From Demequina sp. B12 (GTDB lineage: Bacteria; Actinomycetota; Actinomycetes; Actinomycetales; Demequinaceae), in NCBI RefSeq assembly GCF_028823635.1, contig NZ_JAPEHU010000004.1, forward strand, positions 62,001 to 126,000: 64,000 nt of DNA, written 5' to 3'. This document shows, piece after piece, positions 51,179 through 59,085 of this stretch. How positions within the stretch are numbered: the first letter of the stretch is position 1; each line of letters starts with the position of its first letter. Under the pieces are notes generated by a model. That model was given only the letters and a program-made list of their open reading frames with translations, was not told the DNA's origin and searched no databases. A program made the translations under genes and the position numbers.

Positions 51179-52393
51179 ATGCCAATCGTGACTGTCAGAA
51201 GCCTCACCGACCATAAGCGTGCGGTGAGTGCTGCGCTCGCACGCAACCCTGCTCTCGATGTGTTGATCGCCGACGCGGTGGGCGGCACCCTCGCCGAGGA
51301 CATCATCGCCCCACGCGACCTACCCGCCGTTCCCGTGGCCGCATGTGACGGCTATGCGGTGGCCAGTGCGGATGTGCAGAGCGAGTCCACCACCCTCGTG
51401 GTCTCCCACGACGTGAGTTTCGATGATCGATCACCTCGCACCCACGTCCCTGGAACAGCCGCCCGGGTGCCGTCGGGCGCGCCGCTGCCGCGGGGAGCCG
51501 ATGCTGTGGTGCCGTCCTCGCGGACGGACCTGGGGGTGGCGCGCGTCGCGATCTCTGGTGCGGTCGACAGCGGCCAGTACGTGACGGGCGCAGGCGCGTA
51601 TGTGCGCGCAGGAACCGTGGTCGTCGACGCGGGCACGCAGTTGGGGCCGCGCCAAGTGGGGGTGGCGGCAGCATTGGGTCGTCCCCGCCTCACGGTGCAT
51701 CCCGTGCCGCGCGTGGTGATCCTTTCCGTGGGTGATGAGCTCATTGATCCGGGCGCTCGCCGGCCGGGCGGCGGTGTTCCGGATGCGAACAGTCACGTGT
51801 TGGCGGGCCTGGTGAGGGAAGCCGGTGCACAGGCGTTCCGGGTGGGACCGGTGCCGGATGAACCCTTGGCGCTACGCCGTGCGATCGAGGATCAGTTGGT
51901 CCGTGCCGACGTGCTCCTCACCACAGGTGGATTGTCGGGCGGCCCCCGTGACACCGTGCCGCAGGTCATGCAGCGCCTGGGCTCGTTCGAGTTGGTTGAC
52001 GTCGCGCTCTCTCCCGGTGGCCGCCAAGGGTTGGGAGCCATCGACATGGGTGACCGTCACATTCCCGTGGTGTCGCTGTCGGGCACCCCCGCAGCAGCCG
52101 TGGTCGGGTTTGAGGCATGCGTGTGGCCCGCCCTACGGGACATGTGTGGGTACGCGCAACGTGAGCGCGACACCTACATGGCGACCGTGGGGGAGCCGTG
52201 GACCGCGACCGAAGGTGCCGTGACCGCCACTCCCGTACGCATCACCCGTCACGACGGGGGACGCATCGCGGAGGCGCTCGGCGACGGGTCTCTCACCCTC
52301 GATGCGCTCGCCCAGGCCGACGCCCTCGCGTGGACCGGACCAGAAACCGGCCATGTCGAGACCGGCATGCGCATCCACTGTTCTCGCTGGTAA
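51179..52393 (+). CDS. glp: Gephyrin-like MoeA-family protein (Glp)
   Basis: About 404 residues with MoeA domain order. Domain III/I start DLPAVPVAACDGYAVASAD (usual MDGYA reads CDGYA), middle GARRPGGGVPDANSHVLAGLVREAG (usual YDSNS reads PDANS), the MPT-binding domain TTGGLSGGPRDTVPQVM (usual TSGGVSVGDYD) and SLSGTPAAAVVGFEACVWPAL. These changes and the neighbours rimJ-like and sepX-like identify the actinobacterial Glp paralog. In Corynebacterium, Glp binds FtsZ and a membrane receptor (GlpR/SepX) in cell division rather than serving cofactor synthesis. I infer the same here. No other moa/moe gene is in the window. Confidence 0.8.
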   Translation: MPIVTVRSLTDHKRAVSAALARNPALDVLIADAVGGTLAEDIIAPRDLPAVPVAACDGYAVASADVQSESTTLVVSHDVSFDDRSPRTHVPGTAARVPSGAPLPRGADAVVPSSRTDLGVARVAISGAVDSGQYVTGAGAYVRAGTVVVDAGTQLGPRQVGVAAALGRPRLTVHPVPRVVILSVGDELIDPGARRPGGGVPDANSHVLAGLVREAGAQAFRVGPVPDEPLALRRAIEDQLVRADVLLTTGGLSGGPRDTVPQVMQRLGSFELVDVALSPGGRQGLGAIDMGDRHIPVVSLSGTPAAAVVGFEACVWPALRDMCGYAQRERDTYMATVGEPWTATEGAVTATPVRITRHDGGRIAEALGDGSLTLDALAQADALAWTGPETGHVETGMRIHCSRW

Positions 52394-52398
52394 GACCG

Positions 52399-52974
52399 AT
52401 GCGACCACAGACACTGACGCGGGGGCCCCTGGAAGTTCGGCCGCTGTCACGCGGAGACGAACTCGACTGGATCGACATCCGCCAGCGCAACCGGCGCTGG
52501 CTCCAGCCGTGGGAGGCGACCACCCCTCCCGGTAGTGCCCCAGCATCGGCTTCCTTCGCCACGATCGTGCGCCGGGACCGCAAACAATGGCGCAACGACA
52601 CGGGGTACCCCGCGGTCGCCACCTTCGATGGTGATTTGGTGGCGAGGGTGTCGATCTATGGCATCCAGTGGGGCGCTGCGCGGTGGGGGTCGCTCGGATA
52701 TTGGATCGACGAAGGGCATGCGGGGCGGGGCATCGTCCCCACGGCGGTCGCGATGCTGTCATCGATGGCCTTCGACCGTGGGCTTCACCGGCTCGAAATT
52801 GCGGTGCGTCCCGAGAACGAACGATCTGTTGCTGTCGCCCGCAAACTGGGGTTCGCCGAGGAAGGAATGCGGCGCTCCTATCTGTTCATCGACGGGCAGT
52901 GGCGGGACCACCTGATCTTTGCTCGGACTCAAGACCAGCCCCGGGTGGGCCGATATTGGGGGCAAGGCCACTGA
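52399..52974 (+). CDS. GNAT-family N-acetyltransferase (RimJ-like)
   Basis: About 191 residues. RPLSRGDELDWIDIRQRNRRWLQPWEATTPPG is the RimJ/RimL-type opening. The acetyl-CoA loop is GYWIDEGHAGRGIVPTAVAMLSSMAF, followed by LHRLEIAVRPENERSVAVARKLGFAEEGMRRSYLFIDGQWRDHLIFA. It acetylates N-termini, possibly of ribosomal protein. It sits 5 bp after glp, its conserved neighbour in actinobacteria. Confidence 0.92.
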   Translation: MRPQTLTRGPLEVRPLSRGDELDWIDIRQRNRRWLQPWEATTPPGSAPASASFATIVRRDRKQWRNDTGYPAVATFDGDLVARVSIYGIQWGAARWGSLGYWIDEGHAGRGIVPTAVAMLSSMAFDRGLHRLEIAVRPENERSVAVARKLGFAEEGMRRSYLFIDGQWRDHLIFARTQDQPRVGRYWGQGH

Positions 52975-53026
52975 CACGCCGCGCGCCTGCACGCTTCCAT
53001 GCGCGCGTGGCCGTACCGTCGTCCCC

Positions 53027-54127
53027 ATGGTGCCCGTCGGAATTCTTGCGATCATCGCCCTTGGCTTGGTGGTGGCATACGTTCTTCCGCAGCGCATCAA
53101 GGAGCGCGGCGACTACGCCCTTGTCCGGACAGAGGACCGTTACAGCGCTCAAATGCGCGTCGTGAAATCCTCTGCCGAGCGCCTAGAGAAGGCCGCGACC
53201 CGCCCCTCGACCGACTCCGGACAGGTGCCGCTCCTCTCCACGGGTGCCGTGCGTGCCCAGCAGGTCAGCGAGCAGGCCGCAGCCCGTGTCGCGACCCGTC
53301 GAGCCGAGACTCAGTCCCGCCCCGCAGGCCCCCTTGACCAGGCTGCCGTGTTTGCCCAGCGTGAACGCCTCCGTGTGCGCCGGGACCGCGCCGCTGTGCT
53401 GGCGGAGCGTGCCGCACAGGCGCGCCGCCGCCTCGTTGTCGCAGGTGGCGCCTTGGTGATTGCCCTGGTGAGCTGGGGCTTTGTTGCTTTTGCTGCCGCT
53501 TCTCCGGTTATCGGCATCATGTCGACCGGAATGCTGGCGGGTGTTCTGGGTGCGGGAGCTCGTGCCGCCGCATCCCAGCGCAAGGCGGACGAACGCATCA
53601 TGATGGTGTCCCGCGAGGTCGAAGCCGCCGCCACCGCGACGCAGGCCCTGCGTGTGGTGAGCCGTGAACGTGCCGCCGGCCTGGAAGTCGAGCCGTCAGA
53701 TGTCGCCACGCAGGCCATTCGCATCGTGACGTCCGAAGACTTGGCCCCGCTCACGGCCCCGGCCCCTGTCGCCGAGGACAAGCCCGCCGCATCGTCGACG
53801 GGTAAGCGAGCGGCGGAACAGTCGGCCGCATGGTCGCCGCGCGAAATGCCAGCCCCGTCATACACGTTGAAGCCCACGGTGCGTCAGCGTGAAGCCCGCC
53901 CCATTTCTACCCAGGACTATGACGCAGCACTTGCCCGTGCCCGTCGTTGGGGTCAGGCTCGCGAGGAGGACGCTGCCGCATCGGCTCCCCTCGCGACCGG
54001 TGTTGCTACCTCCGCTACGGGCGTCGCTACCGCAGGTGTTGCGGCGAGCGAGCCCGAGACGGAAGCCGCCACCACGACTGCGGCTCTGGACGCGATCCTT
54101 GCGCGTCGCCGCCGCGCCTCGGCCTAA
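53027..54127 (+). CDS. SepX/GlpR-like cell-division membrane protein
   Basis: About 366 residues. N-terminal membrane helix VPVGILAIIALGLVVAYVLPQ followed by RIKERGDYALVRTEDRYSAQMRVV, a cytoplasmic Ala/Arg/Glu-rich region with coiled-coil character, two adjoining helices (about 143-180, RLVVAGGALVIALVSWGFVAFAA and SPVIGIMSTGMLAGVLGA), and a long disordered Ala/Thr-rich tail. This topology and position after glp-rimJ match SepX of Streptomyces and GlpR of Corynebacterium, which tether division proteins to FtsZ/Glp. TACCGT is 7 nt before ATG 53027. Confidence 0.78.
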   Translation: MVPVGILAIIALGLVVAYVLPQRIKERGDYALVRTEDRYSAQMRVVKSSAERLEKAATRPSTDSGQVPLLSTGAVRAQQVSEQAAARVATRRAETQSRPAGPLDQAAVFAQRERLRVRRDRAAVLAERAAQARRRLVVAGGALVIALVSWGFVAFAAASPVIGIMSTGMLAGVLGAGARAAASQRKADERIMMVSREVEAAATATQALRVVSRERAAGLEVEPSDVATQAIRIVTSEDLAPLTAPAPVAEDKPAASSTGKRAAEQSAAWSPREMPAPSYTLKPTVRQREARPISTQDYDAALARARRWGQAREEDAAASAPLATGVATSATGVATAGVAASEPETEAATTTAALDAILARRRRASA

Positions 54128-54138
54128 AGCTTTCCCGC

Positions 54139-54194
54139 CAAATGGCTCCATTTGGCTGTTTTAGCTAGCTATAACAACCAAATGGAGCCATTTG
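54139..54194. repeat. 56-bp palindromic intergenic element, complete copy D
   Basis: Outer arms CAAATGGCTCCATTTG (54139-54154) and CAAATGGAGCCATTTG (54179-54194) are perfect reverse complements, each also internally palindromic. The inner part GGCTGTTTTAGCTAGCTATAACAACC is an imperfect hairpin. It starts 12 bp after the sepX-like stop, between convergent genes. Confidence 0.88.
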
Positions 54195-54203
54195 ACGGTG
54201 AAC

Positions 54204-54216
54204 GGGGGGGGGGGGG
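54204..54216. repeat. Poly-G tract (13 G)
   Basis: Thirteen G followed by A and GGGG-type runs, between element D and the stop of the glycosyltransferase gene. G-quadruplex capable and prone to slippage or sequencing error. Confidence 0.6.
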
Positions 54217-54224
54217 AGGGGTGG

Positions 54225-55568
54225 CTACCGGTGCGCGGGGAGGTTGCCGGTGAGCCGGGTCTGGCCCGCGAACTCCATGAGCCGATCAAAAACCCGCTCG
54301 CGGTCAAACTGCAGACCAAACTGCCGTGCCCGCTCGCGATGTGAGGCGCGTTGAGCGTCCGACATCCCCAGTACAGCCTCATCGAGCGCCCCCGCGATCG
54401 CGTGCGGTGCATCCACAGGCACCATCAACGCCGTGCCGCCCACCGCTTCCGGAATGCCGCCGGTCGCGCACGTGATGACGGGCCCGCCCCCGGCGAGCAT
54501 GTTCTCCACGAGGGCGATGCCGAACGTCTCCGTGAACTCCGGGCGCGGCTTGGACGGCAGGACGTACGCGGCACAGCCGGCCATGAGGTGGGGCTTTTCT
54601 TCATCGCCCACGTCGTCCAAGAAGGTGATGCGGTGGGAAGCGGCCGATGCTGCGGCGTAGTCGCGTAGGTGGGCGGCATCGGGTCCTCGTCCGGCGATGA
54701 TGAGGCGCCTTGAGTGTTGCGTCATGGATGCCGCGTAGCCGTCGATGAGGTCCTCGACCCCTTTGGCGGCGCCTAGACGGGACAGGAACAGGATGTAGCT
54801 GCCTGGGGTGAGGCCGCGGGCTTGGAGCATGGTCGCCGTGACGGCTGGGTTGAGGGCGGTATAGGCCGAGGTGTCGATGGCGGGGTAGGAGACCCCCACT
54901 CGTGCGGCGCACTGGGCGGCAAATGTGGTGCTGTGCTTGGCGTCGATGGATGCGGCCGCTTCAACGATGACTTGCTTGGTGTACTCCGACACCGCGACGC
55001 AGTGGTCCTGAGCCAAGTAGCTGGACAAGACGTGTGCGGCGGCGCCAAAACGGTCGTCTTCGACGCACGCGCGCACCACATCGGTGACGTCGGACCCAAC
55101 GGCCTCCGCAATGGTGGTGACGTTCACCGGGAGCCCGGTGGCGTGGGCTGCTCGCACAGCGTCGGTCACGGCGATGGTGTGCGGTGAGAGGTAGAGCGAC
55201 ACGCATACGGTGGGCACGCCGTCCGTGAACAGCTCGATGAGGCGCCCGGTGAGGCCAGCCTGGTAGCGGCCGTCCGGAATCTTGTATCCGCCCACAGGGC
55301 CGGGACGCTCCACCGTGATGCCAGGCGAGTACGGCAACACCGTGTCGAGGGGCTTCAACGGTAGGCCAGTCTGTTCCAGCCGTTCCAGCGGCCACGTCAG
55401 GATCCGGACATCGTCAAAGCCGCGCGTGAGCGCCACCTCCGCGAGGTTGCGTGCCTCTCCCGAGTGGCCACAAATCACAGGATCCGCACGCACCACGATG
55501 ACGAGCCGACGCTGGGGTTGGGTCTGCTGGAGGGACCCGGGCCGATGCTGGGGCTGAGGAGCGGTCAT
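54225..55568 (-). CDS. Glycosyltransferase family 4 (GT-B) protein
   Basis: About 447 residues. N-terminal half with GHSGEARNLAEVAL and SLYLSPHTIAVTDAVRAAHATGLPVNVTTIAEAV. The C-terminal nucleotide-sugar domain has YILFLSRLGAAKGVEDLIDGYA, IIAGRGPDAAHLRDYA, MAGCAAYVLPSKPRPEFTETFGIALVENMLAGGGPVITCATGGIPEAVGGTALMVP, with the EX7E-type Glu pair in E.FGIALVE. It transfers a sugar to an unknown acceptor. The ATG overlaps the GH92 stop (ATGA), so the pair is coupled. Confidence 0.92.
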   Translation of the reverse strand: MTAPQPQHRPGSLQQTQPQRRLVIVVRADPVICGHSGEARNLAEVALTRGFDDVRILTWPLERLEQTGLPLKPLDTVLPYSPGITVERPGPVGGYKIPDGRYQAGLTGRLIELFTDGVPTVCVSLYLSPHTIAVTDAVRAAHATGLPVNVTTIAEAVGSDVTDVVRACVEDDRFGAAAHVLSSYLAQDHCVAVSEYTKQVIVEAAASIDAKHSTTFAAQCAARVGVSYPAIDTSAYTALNPAVTATMLQARGLTPGSYILFLSRLGAAKGVEDLIDGYAASMTQHSRRLIIAGRGPDAAHLRDYAAASAASHRITFLDDVGDEEKPHLMAGCAAYVLPSKPRPEFTETFGIALVENMLAGGGPVITCATGGIPEAVGGTALMVPVDAPHAIAGALDEAVLGMSDAQRASHRERARQFGLQFDRERVFDRLMEFAGQTRLTGNLPAHR

Positions 55569-57823
55569 GACGTGACCTCCGATCCGGCTGAGGAGTCCGC
55601 CGTGGGCTGCGTTGGGCTGGGCGGCGTTGGGCTGGGTGGGGTCCACGACGGGGGGCGGTGTGCGTGGCCCCAGTCGCTGGGTTGTGGGCCGAGTGTGAGG
55701 TGGAGCCTGCCGCCTTCATGCAGTGAGGCGGCGTCGATCCACGCGGCGGTCAGGGGCTGGCCGTTGAAGCTCGCGGATTGGATGTACTGCACCGGCCCGC
55801 CCGGGACGGGTTCCACAAACCCCGAGGTATCGATGCTGAGGGTGCCGTGCGCCATCGCCACGGTCGCGTAATGGAAGGACGGCGGGTGGATCAGAAACAC
55901 CGACTGGCCCGCGACCGGGAAGATCCCCAGCGACGCCCACACATACCAACTGGACAAGCCCCCAGAATCGTCATTGCCGGGCAGGCCGCCTCGGCCCGTC
56001 CCGAACTGCTGGTTGACGATCGCGTGGACAACTTCCGCAGTGCGATCGGGCCGGCCCGCATAGTGGTACGCCCACGGTGCATCCATGTCGGGCTCATTGT
56101 TGAGCCCTTCAAAACGTGCCAGCGCGTAACCCTGCGCCATCTCCTCCGCGGACGGGTTGACCCCCGGCTGGGCCACGGCATCGGCCCCCATCCCAAAGAA
56201 CTGATCCAGAAGGGCCACGAACGCTTCATCACCACCACCCAGGGCGATCCGCTCCGCCATCGTGTGCAGCAGCCGGAACGAGTAGTTCGCGGCGGTGCCC
56301 TCGTAGAACGTCGAGTCCACGAGCATGCCATCGTCCCCAAATGCGGACGTCCAATGCTGGGCCAAGCGCTCAAACTCTGCCGCCAGGGCATCGTCCCCCA
56401 CCAGGCGTGCGACCGCGGTGGTGCACCAGTATCCGTACGCCAAGTCCAAGGTGTGACTGATGGGATGCGTGACTCCACGCAGCAGGTAGTCCTCGCCGTA
56501 GGTCCGGCGCAGGTCTGCCGCTAAGTGCACGAGCGCCCATTCCCAGTCGATGCCGGGCACGCCCAGCCGCGCCAGGTCCGCCAGGAAGGTGTGCGCCAAC
56601 GCGGAACCCTGCCGCCCAAACCTGTCCGAGCCGCGCGCCATCCGGTAGCCGATAGGCAAGTTGCCCTCTTGCTCGCAAATAGTGAGCAGCGCATTCGCTA
56701 ACTCGACAGCCCGCTCGGGCGCCAGTGCCGTGAGCAACGGCAGTTGGGTGCGATAGATGTCCCACATGGTCGAGATGTCGAACACCCATGGACCCTTGGT
56801 GGGCCAGAACGGGCTTTCGTCCGCGGCAAACGACGGTTTGATCAGCGAGTGGTAGACGGCGGTCGCGAACACTTCCCGGCGCTCGCGGTTGTCGGTGTGG
56901 ACGTGGATGCGGTTCACCATGGAGTCCCAGGCGGCGCGCGTCTGCGTGACACGGCGGTCGAATGCGGGAGCAGCCGCGCCACAGTCACGTTCCAGGTTCT
57001 TGCGCGCCTGTTCCACACCCCGCAGCGAGAACCCCATGCGCAGCTCCACCTGCTGGCCTTCGGTGGTGGGGCCGGCCCACATGAATCCGAACGGCCGCAA
57101 GGTGGTGGGCCGGATGTGATCGAAGGCCAGGGTGGAGCCGCCGGGCATGAGGCGGCGGTCGTACCACAGCAGTTGCCGCCAGGTTTCGACATCGCATTCG
57201 ATGTGAACGGCCAGCGGGGCGCCTTCCACCACGATCTCGCCTTGCACCACGCCGGGCTCCACGGACTCCAGGTGGGCGCGCAGTGGGACGGTCGCGCCAT
57301 AGGGAATGGCCAGGCCGCCCATGGACATGTCCACCACCACGCGCGCGTCCGGGTGGGCGGGAAAGGTGTAGCGGTGGACGGCGCTTTTGGGGCCTACCGT
57401 GAGTTCCGCGACCACACCGGAGTCCAGGCGCGTTCGGTACCAGCCGGGCGTGGCTTCCTCATCGGACAGCGCCCAGGTGCGCCCCAGGGCGTCCAGCGAC
57501 TCCAGCATGGGGGTCACGCGCATGTAGTTGTAGTACTTGCGGATAGCGCCTGTTCCGGACTGCTGAAAATGGGTGAAGCCGCTGGCGACGAGTGACTGGT
57601 GAATCTGCTCCGGCACGCCCTCCGTTGACAGGTCGTACAGGCCGTAACCCGTGGGGTACGCCCCCGAGTAGGCGGCTGCACTCACCATCCCCAACGGATG
57701 CGTTGCCCCCGGATGAGTGTTGCCGATCAGCGGCTTGGGAGCCCACCACGTGGCCGCCAACCCAGACCGTGGCGGCAAGTCCGTGACATCCACACCGATG
57801 AACGGATCCACATGGTCCAACAT
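55565..57823 (-). CDS. Glycoside hydrolase family 92 alpha-mannosidase-like protein
   Basis: About 752 residues without a clear signal peptide. VDPFIGVDV and GNTHPGATHPLGMVS (calcium/metal loop) open the family. FTHFQQSGTGAIRKYYNY, WDIYRTQLPLLTALAPERAVELANALL, GSALAHTFLADL, YEGTAANYSFRLLH, GLPGNDDSGGLSSWYVWASLGIFPVAGQSVFLIHPPSF contain the catalytic Glu/Asp region (PGNDDxGGLS). Family members are exo-alpha-mannosidases acting on 1,2-, 1,3- or 1,6-linkages. GGGAGG 5 nt before ATG 57823. It is paired with a GT4 enzyme, suggesting intracellular remodelling of a mannose-containing glycan; that is inference. Confidence 0.9.
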   Translation of the reverse strand: MLDHVDPFIGVDVTDLPPRSGLAATWWAPKPLIGNTHPGATHPLGMVSAAAYSGAYPTGYGLYDLSTEGVPEQIHQSLVASGFTHFQQSGTGAIRKYYNYMRVTPMLESLDALGRTWALSDEEATPGWYRTRLDSGVVAELTVGPKSAVHRYTFPAHPDARVVVDMSMGGLAIPYGATVPLRAHLESVEPGVVQGEIVVEGAPLAVHIECDVETWRQLLWYDRRLMPGGSTLAFDHIRPTTLRPFGFMWAGPTTEGQQVELRMGFSLRGVEQARKNLERDCGAAAPAFDRRVTQTRAAWDSMVNRIHVHTDNRERREVFATAVYHSLIKPSFAADESPFWPTKGPWVFDISTMWDIYRTQLPLLTALAPERAVELANALLTICEQEGNLPIGYRMARGSDRFGRQGSALAHTFLADLARLGVPGIDWEWALVHLAADLRRTYGEDYLLRGVTHPISHTLDLAYGYWCTTAVARLVGDDALAAEFERLAQHWTSAFGDDGMLVDSTFYEGTAANYSFRLLHTMAERIALGGGDEAFVALLDQFFGMGADAVAQPGVNPSAEEMAQGYALARFEGLNNEPDMDAPWAYHYAGRPDRTAEVVHAIVNQQFGTGRGGLPGNDDSGGLSSWYVWASLGIFPVAGQSVFLIHPPSFHYATVAMAHGTLSIDTSGFVEPVPGGPVQYIQSASFNGQPLTAAWIDAASLHEGGRLHLTLGPQPSDWGHAHRPPSWTPPSPTPPSPTQPTADSSAGSEVTS

Positions 57824-57937
57824 GCGCACCTCCCGTGCGGGGCCGGCGAGGATGCGCCGTCACCCTATGCCTGTGACGGTAGGCGGCTCGCGTTCCAAGC
57901 GCATTTCGGGAGTGTGAAGGTTCGCTTAACGCACTGA

Positions 57938-57987
57938 AGGGCCGATGCCCAGGTGCAGCGCCGTATGGCGGCCCGGGCATCGGCCCT
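57938..57987. terminator. Stem-loop made of an inverted GCCGATGC pair
   Basis: Perfect 13-bp arms AGGGCCGATGCCC (57938-57950) and GGGCATCGGCCCT (57975-57987), 24-nt loop with its own small hairpin. Downstream of the HdeD-like gene (minus strand), so a likely terminator. Each arm contains the over-represented octamer. Confidence 0.7.
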
Positions 57988-58036
57988 CCAAAGAAAGACC
58001 AGAAGCGGTGAGGTGGTTAGCCCTCGATCACCGTGG

Positions 58037-58678
58037 TTAGCCGTCGATGACCGTGTGGTGGGGGTCGGCAGCGTTGCTGGACTCGCCCACCTTGGGAAGG
58101 TTCCTGCCCAACGCGAACGCCTGTACCAGGCCCACGATGCCGATCAGGATGAATGTCACACCGGTCATCACCACCAGCGCCAGCGCGCTCCACGACGGCA
58201 CCACAATCACCACCAAACCAGCAAAGATGCCCAGGCCGCCGCGAATGTACGCGCCGGTGGCATGCTGTGAACGGCCCGCCTGCGCGAGCGTCGCCACACC
58301 TTCAATGATCCAGCCCATGCCGATCAAAATCACCACGATCAGCGTCAGCACACCTGTGGCCGCCGCCAGGTTCTTCAGCATCAGCACGCCGCCCAGCAGC
58401 AAGAAGATGCCCACGATCATGTTGAGAATGCGGAAGCCGCTGGACACGTCACGGGAGAAGATCCCAGTCGCGGTGCGCACCATGCCGGTCACCACAAAGA
58501 AGATGCCCGCAAAGACCGCCAACACTGACAGCGACTTGCCCGGCCACACCAACAGCGCAATACCGATGGCAACACCCACACCGCCCAGTACACCCATCGT
58601 AATGCGTGCAGCGTTCACCGCACGGCGGGTCAACTGCTCCGGATCGATCGCAAGATCATCGTTGAACGGCATCGACAT
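58037..58678 (-). CDS. HdeD-family (DUF308) membrane protein
   Basis: 213 residues with six hydrophobic helices arranged as three hairpins: ITMGVLGGVGVAIGIALLVWPG, LSVLAVFAGIFFVVTGMV, ILNMIVGIFLLLGGVLML, GVLTLIVVILIGMGWIIEGV, GLGIFAGLVVIVVPSW, ALVVMTGVTFILIGIVGLVQAF. DUF308/HdeD proteins are linked to acid resistance in enterobacteria; the role in actinobacteria is unknown. AGGAGGAA before the ATG. Confidence 0.92.
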   Translation of the reverse strand: MSMPFNDDLAIDPEQLTRRAVNAARITMGVLGGVGVAIGIALLVWPGKSLSVLAVFAGIFFVVTGMVRTATGIFSRDVSSGFRILNMIVGIFLLLGGVLMLKNLAAATGVLTLIVVILIGMGWIIEGVATLAQAGRSQHATGAYIRGGLGIFAGLVVIVVPSWSALALVVMTGVTFILIGIVGLVQAFALGRNLPKVGESSNAADPHHTVIDG

Positions 58679-58856
58679 CAGTTCCTCCTGGAGTGTCCGT
58701 GGGGCCTACCGTCAGCCTAGTGGCGGCGGCCGATGCGACCCGGGAGGCGCGTAGGTGGCCATGGGTGTGTGGTGGGGAGGCGCCTGACGGCTTGTGGCGG
58801 TGGGGCAGGGGTTGTGTGGCGGTAGCGTCCCAAGTGGTAATCTGTCTGAGCATTCT

Positions 58857-58932
58857 GGGGCTGTGGCGCAGTTGGTAGCGCGTCTCGTTCGCAATGAGAA
58901 GGTCAGGGGTTCGATTCCCCTCAGCTCCACCA
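58857..58932 (+). tRNA. tRNA-Ala (anticodon CGC), CCA encoded
   Basis: Acceptor GGGGCTG/CAGCTCC (one G-U), D arm GGCGCAGTTGGTAGCGC, anticodon stem TCTCG/TGAGA with loop TTCGCAA giving CGC (58890-58892), T arm AGGGGTTCGATTCCCCT, discriminator A and genomic CCA to 58932. The type I restriction operon begins 150 bp downstream. Confidence 0.95.
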
Positions 58933-58950
58933 AGATTTTTCTTATCTGCC

Positions 58951-58981
58951 AAGGCCGGAACCGTCAGGTTCCGGCCTTTAC
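58951..58981 (+). terminator. Terminator of tRNA-Ala
   Basis: Perfect 12-bp stem AAGGCCGGAACC (58951-58962) with its complement (58967-58978), loop GTCA, T-rich 3' flank. Confidence 0.88.
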
Positions 58982-58986
58982 TTATG

Positions 58987-59009
58987 CACGGCACGGCAGC
59001 CGTGCCGTG
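58987..59009. promoter_or_regulatory. 23-bp perfect palindrome upstream of hsdM
   Basis: CACGGCACGGC-A-GCCGTGCCGTG: 11-bp arms around a single base. The loop is too small for an RNA hairpin to use all pairs, so a protein operator is more likely. It lies 77 bp before the hsdM start, in the expected promoter region. Confidence 0.6.
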
Positions 59010-59085
59010 TCAGTGCTTGTCGGTAGCGTTGCTTCATCACCCCACGCAGGAACTGTCGGGGCGCGCGCGAAGGAGAGCACTGACC

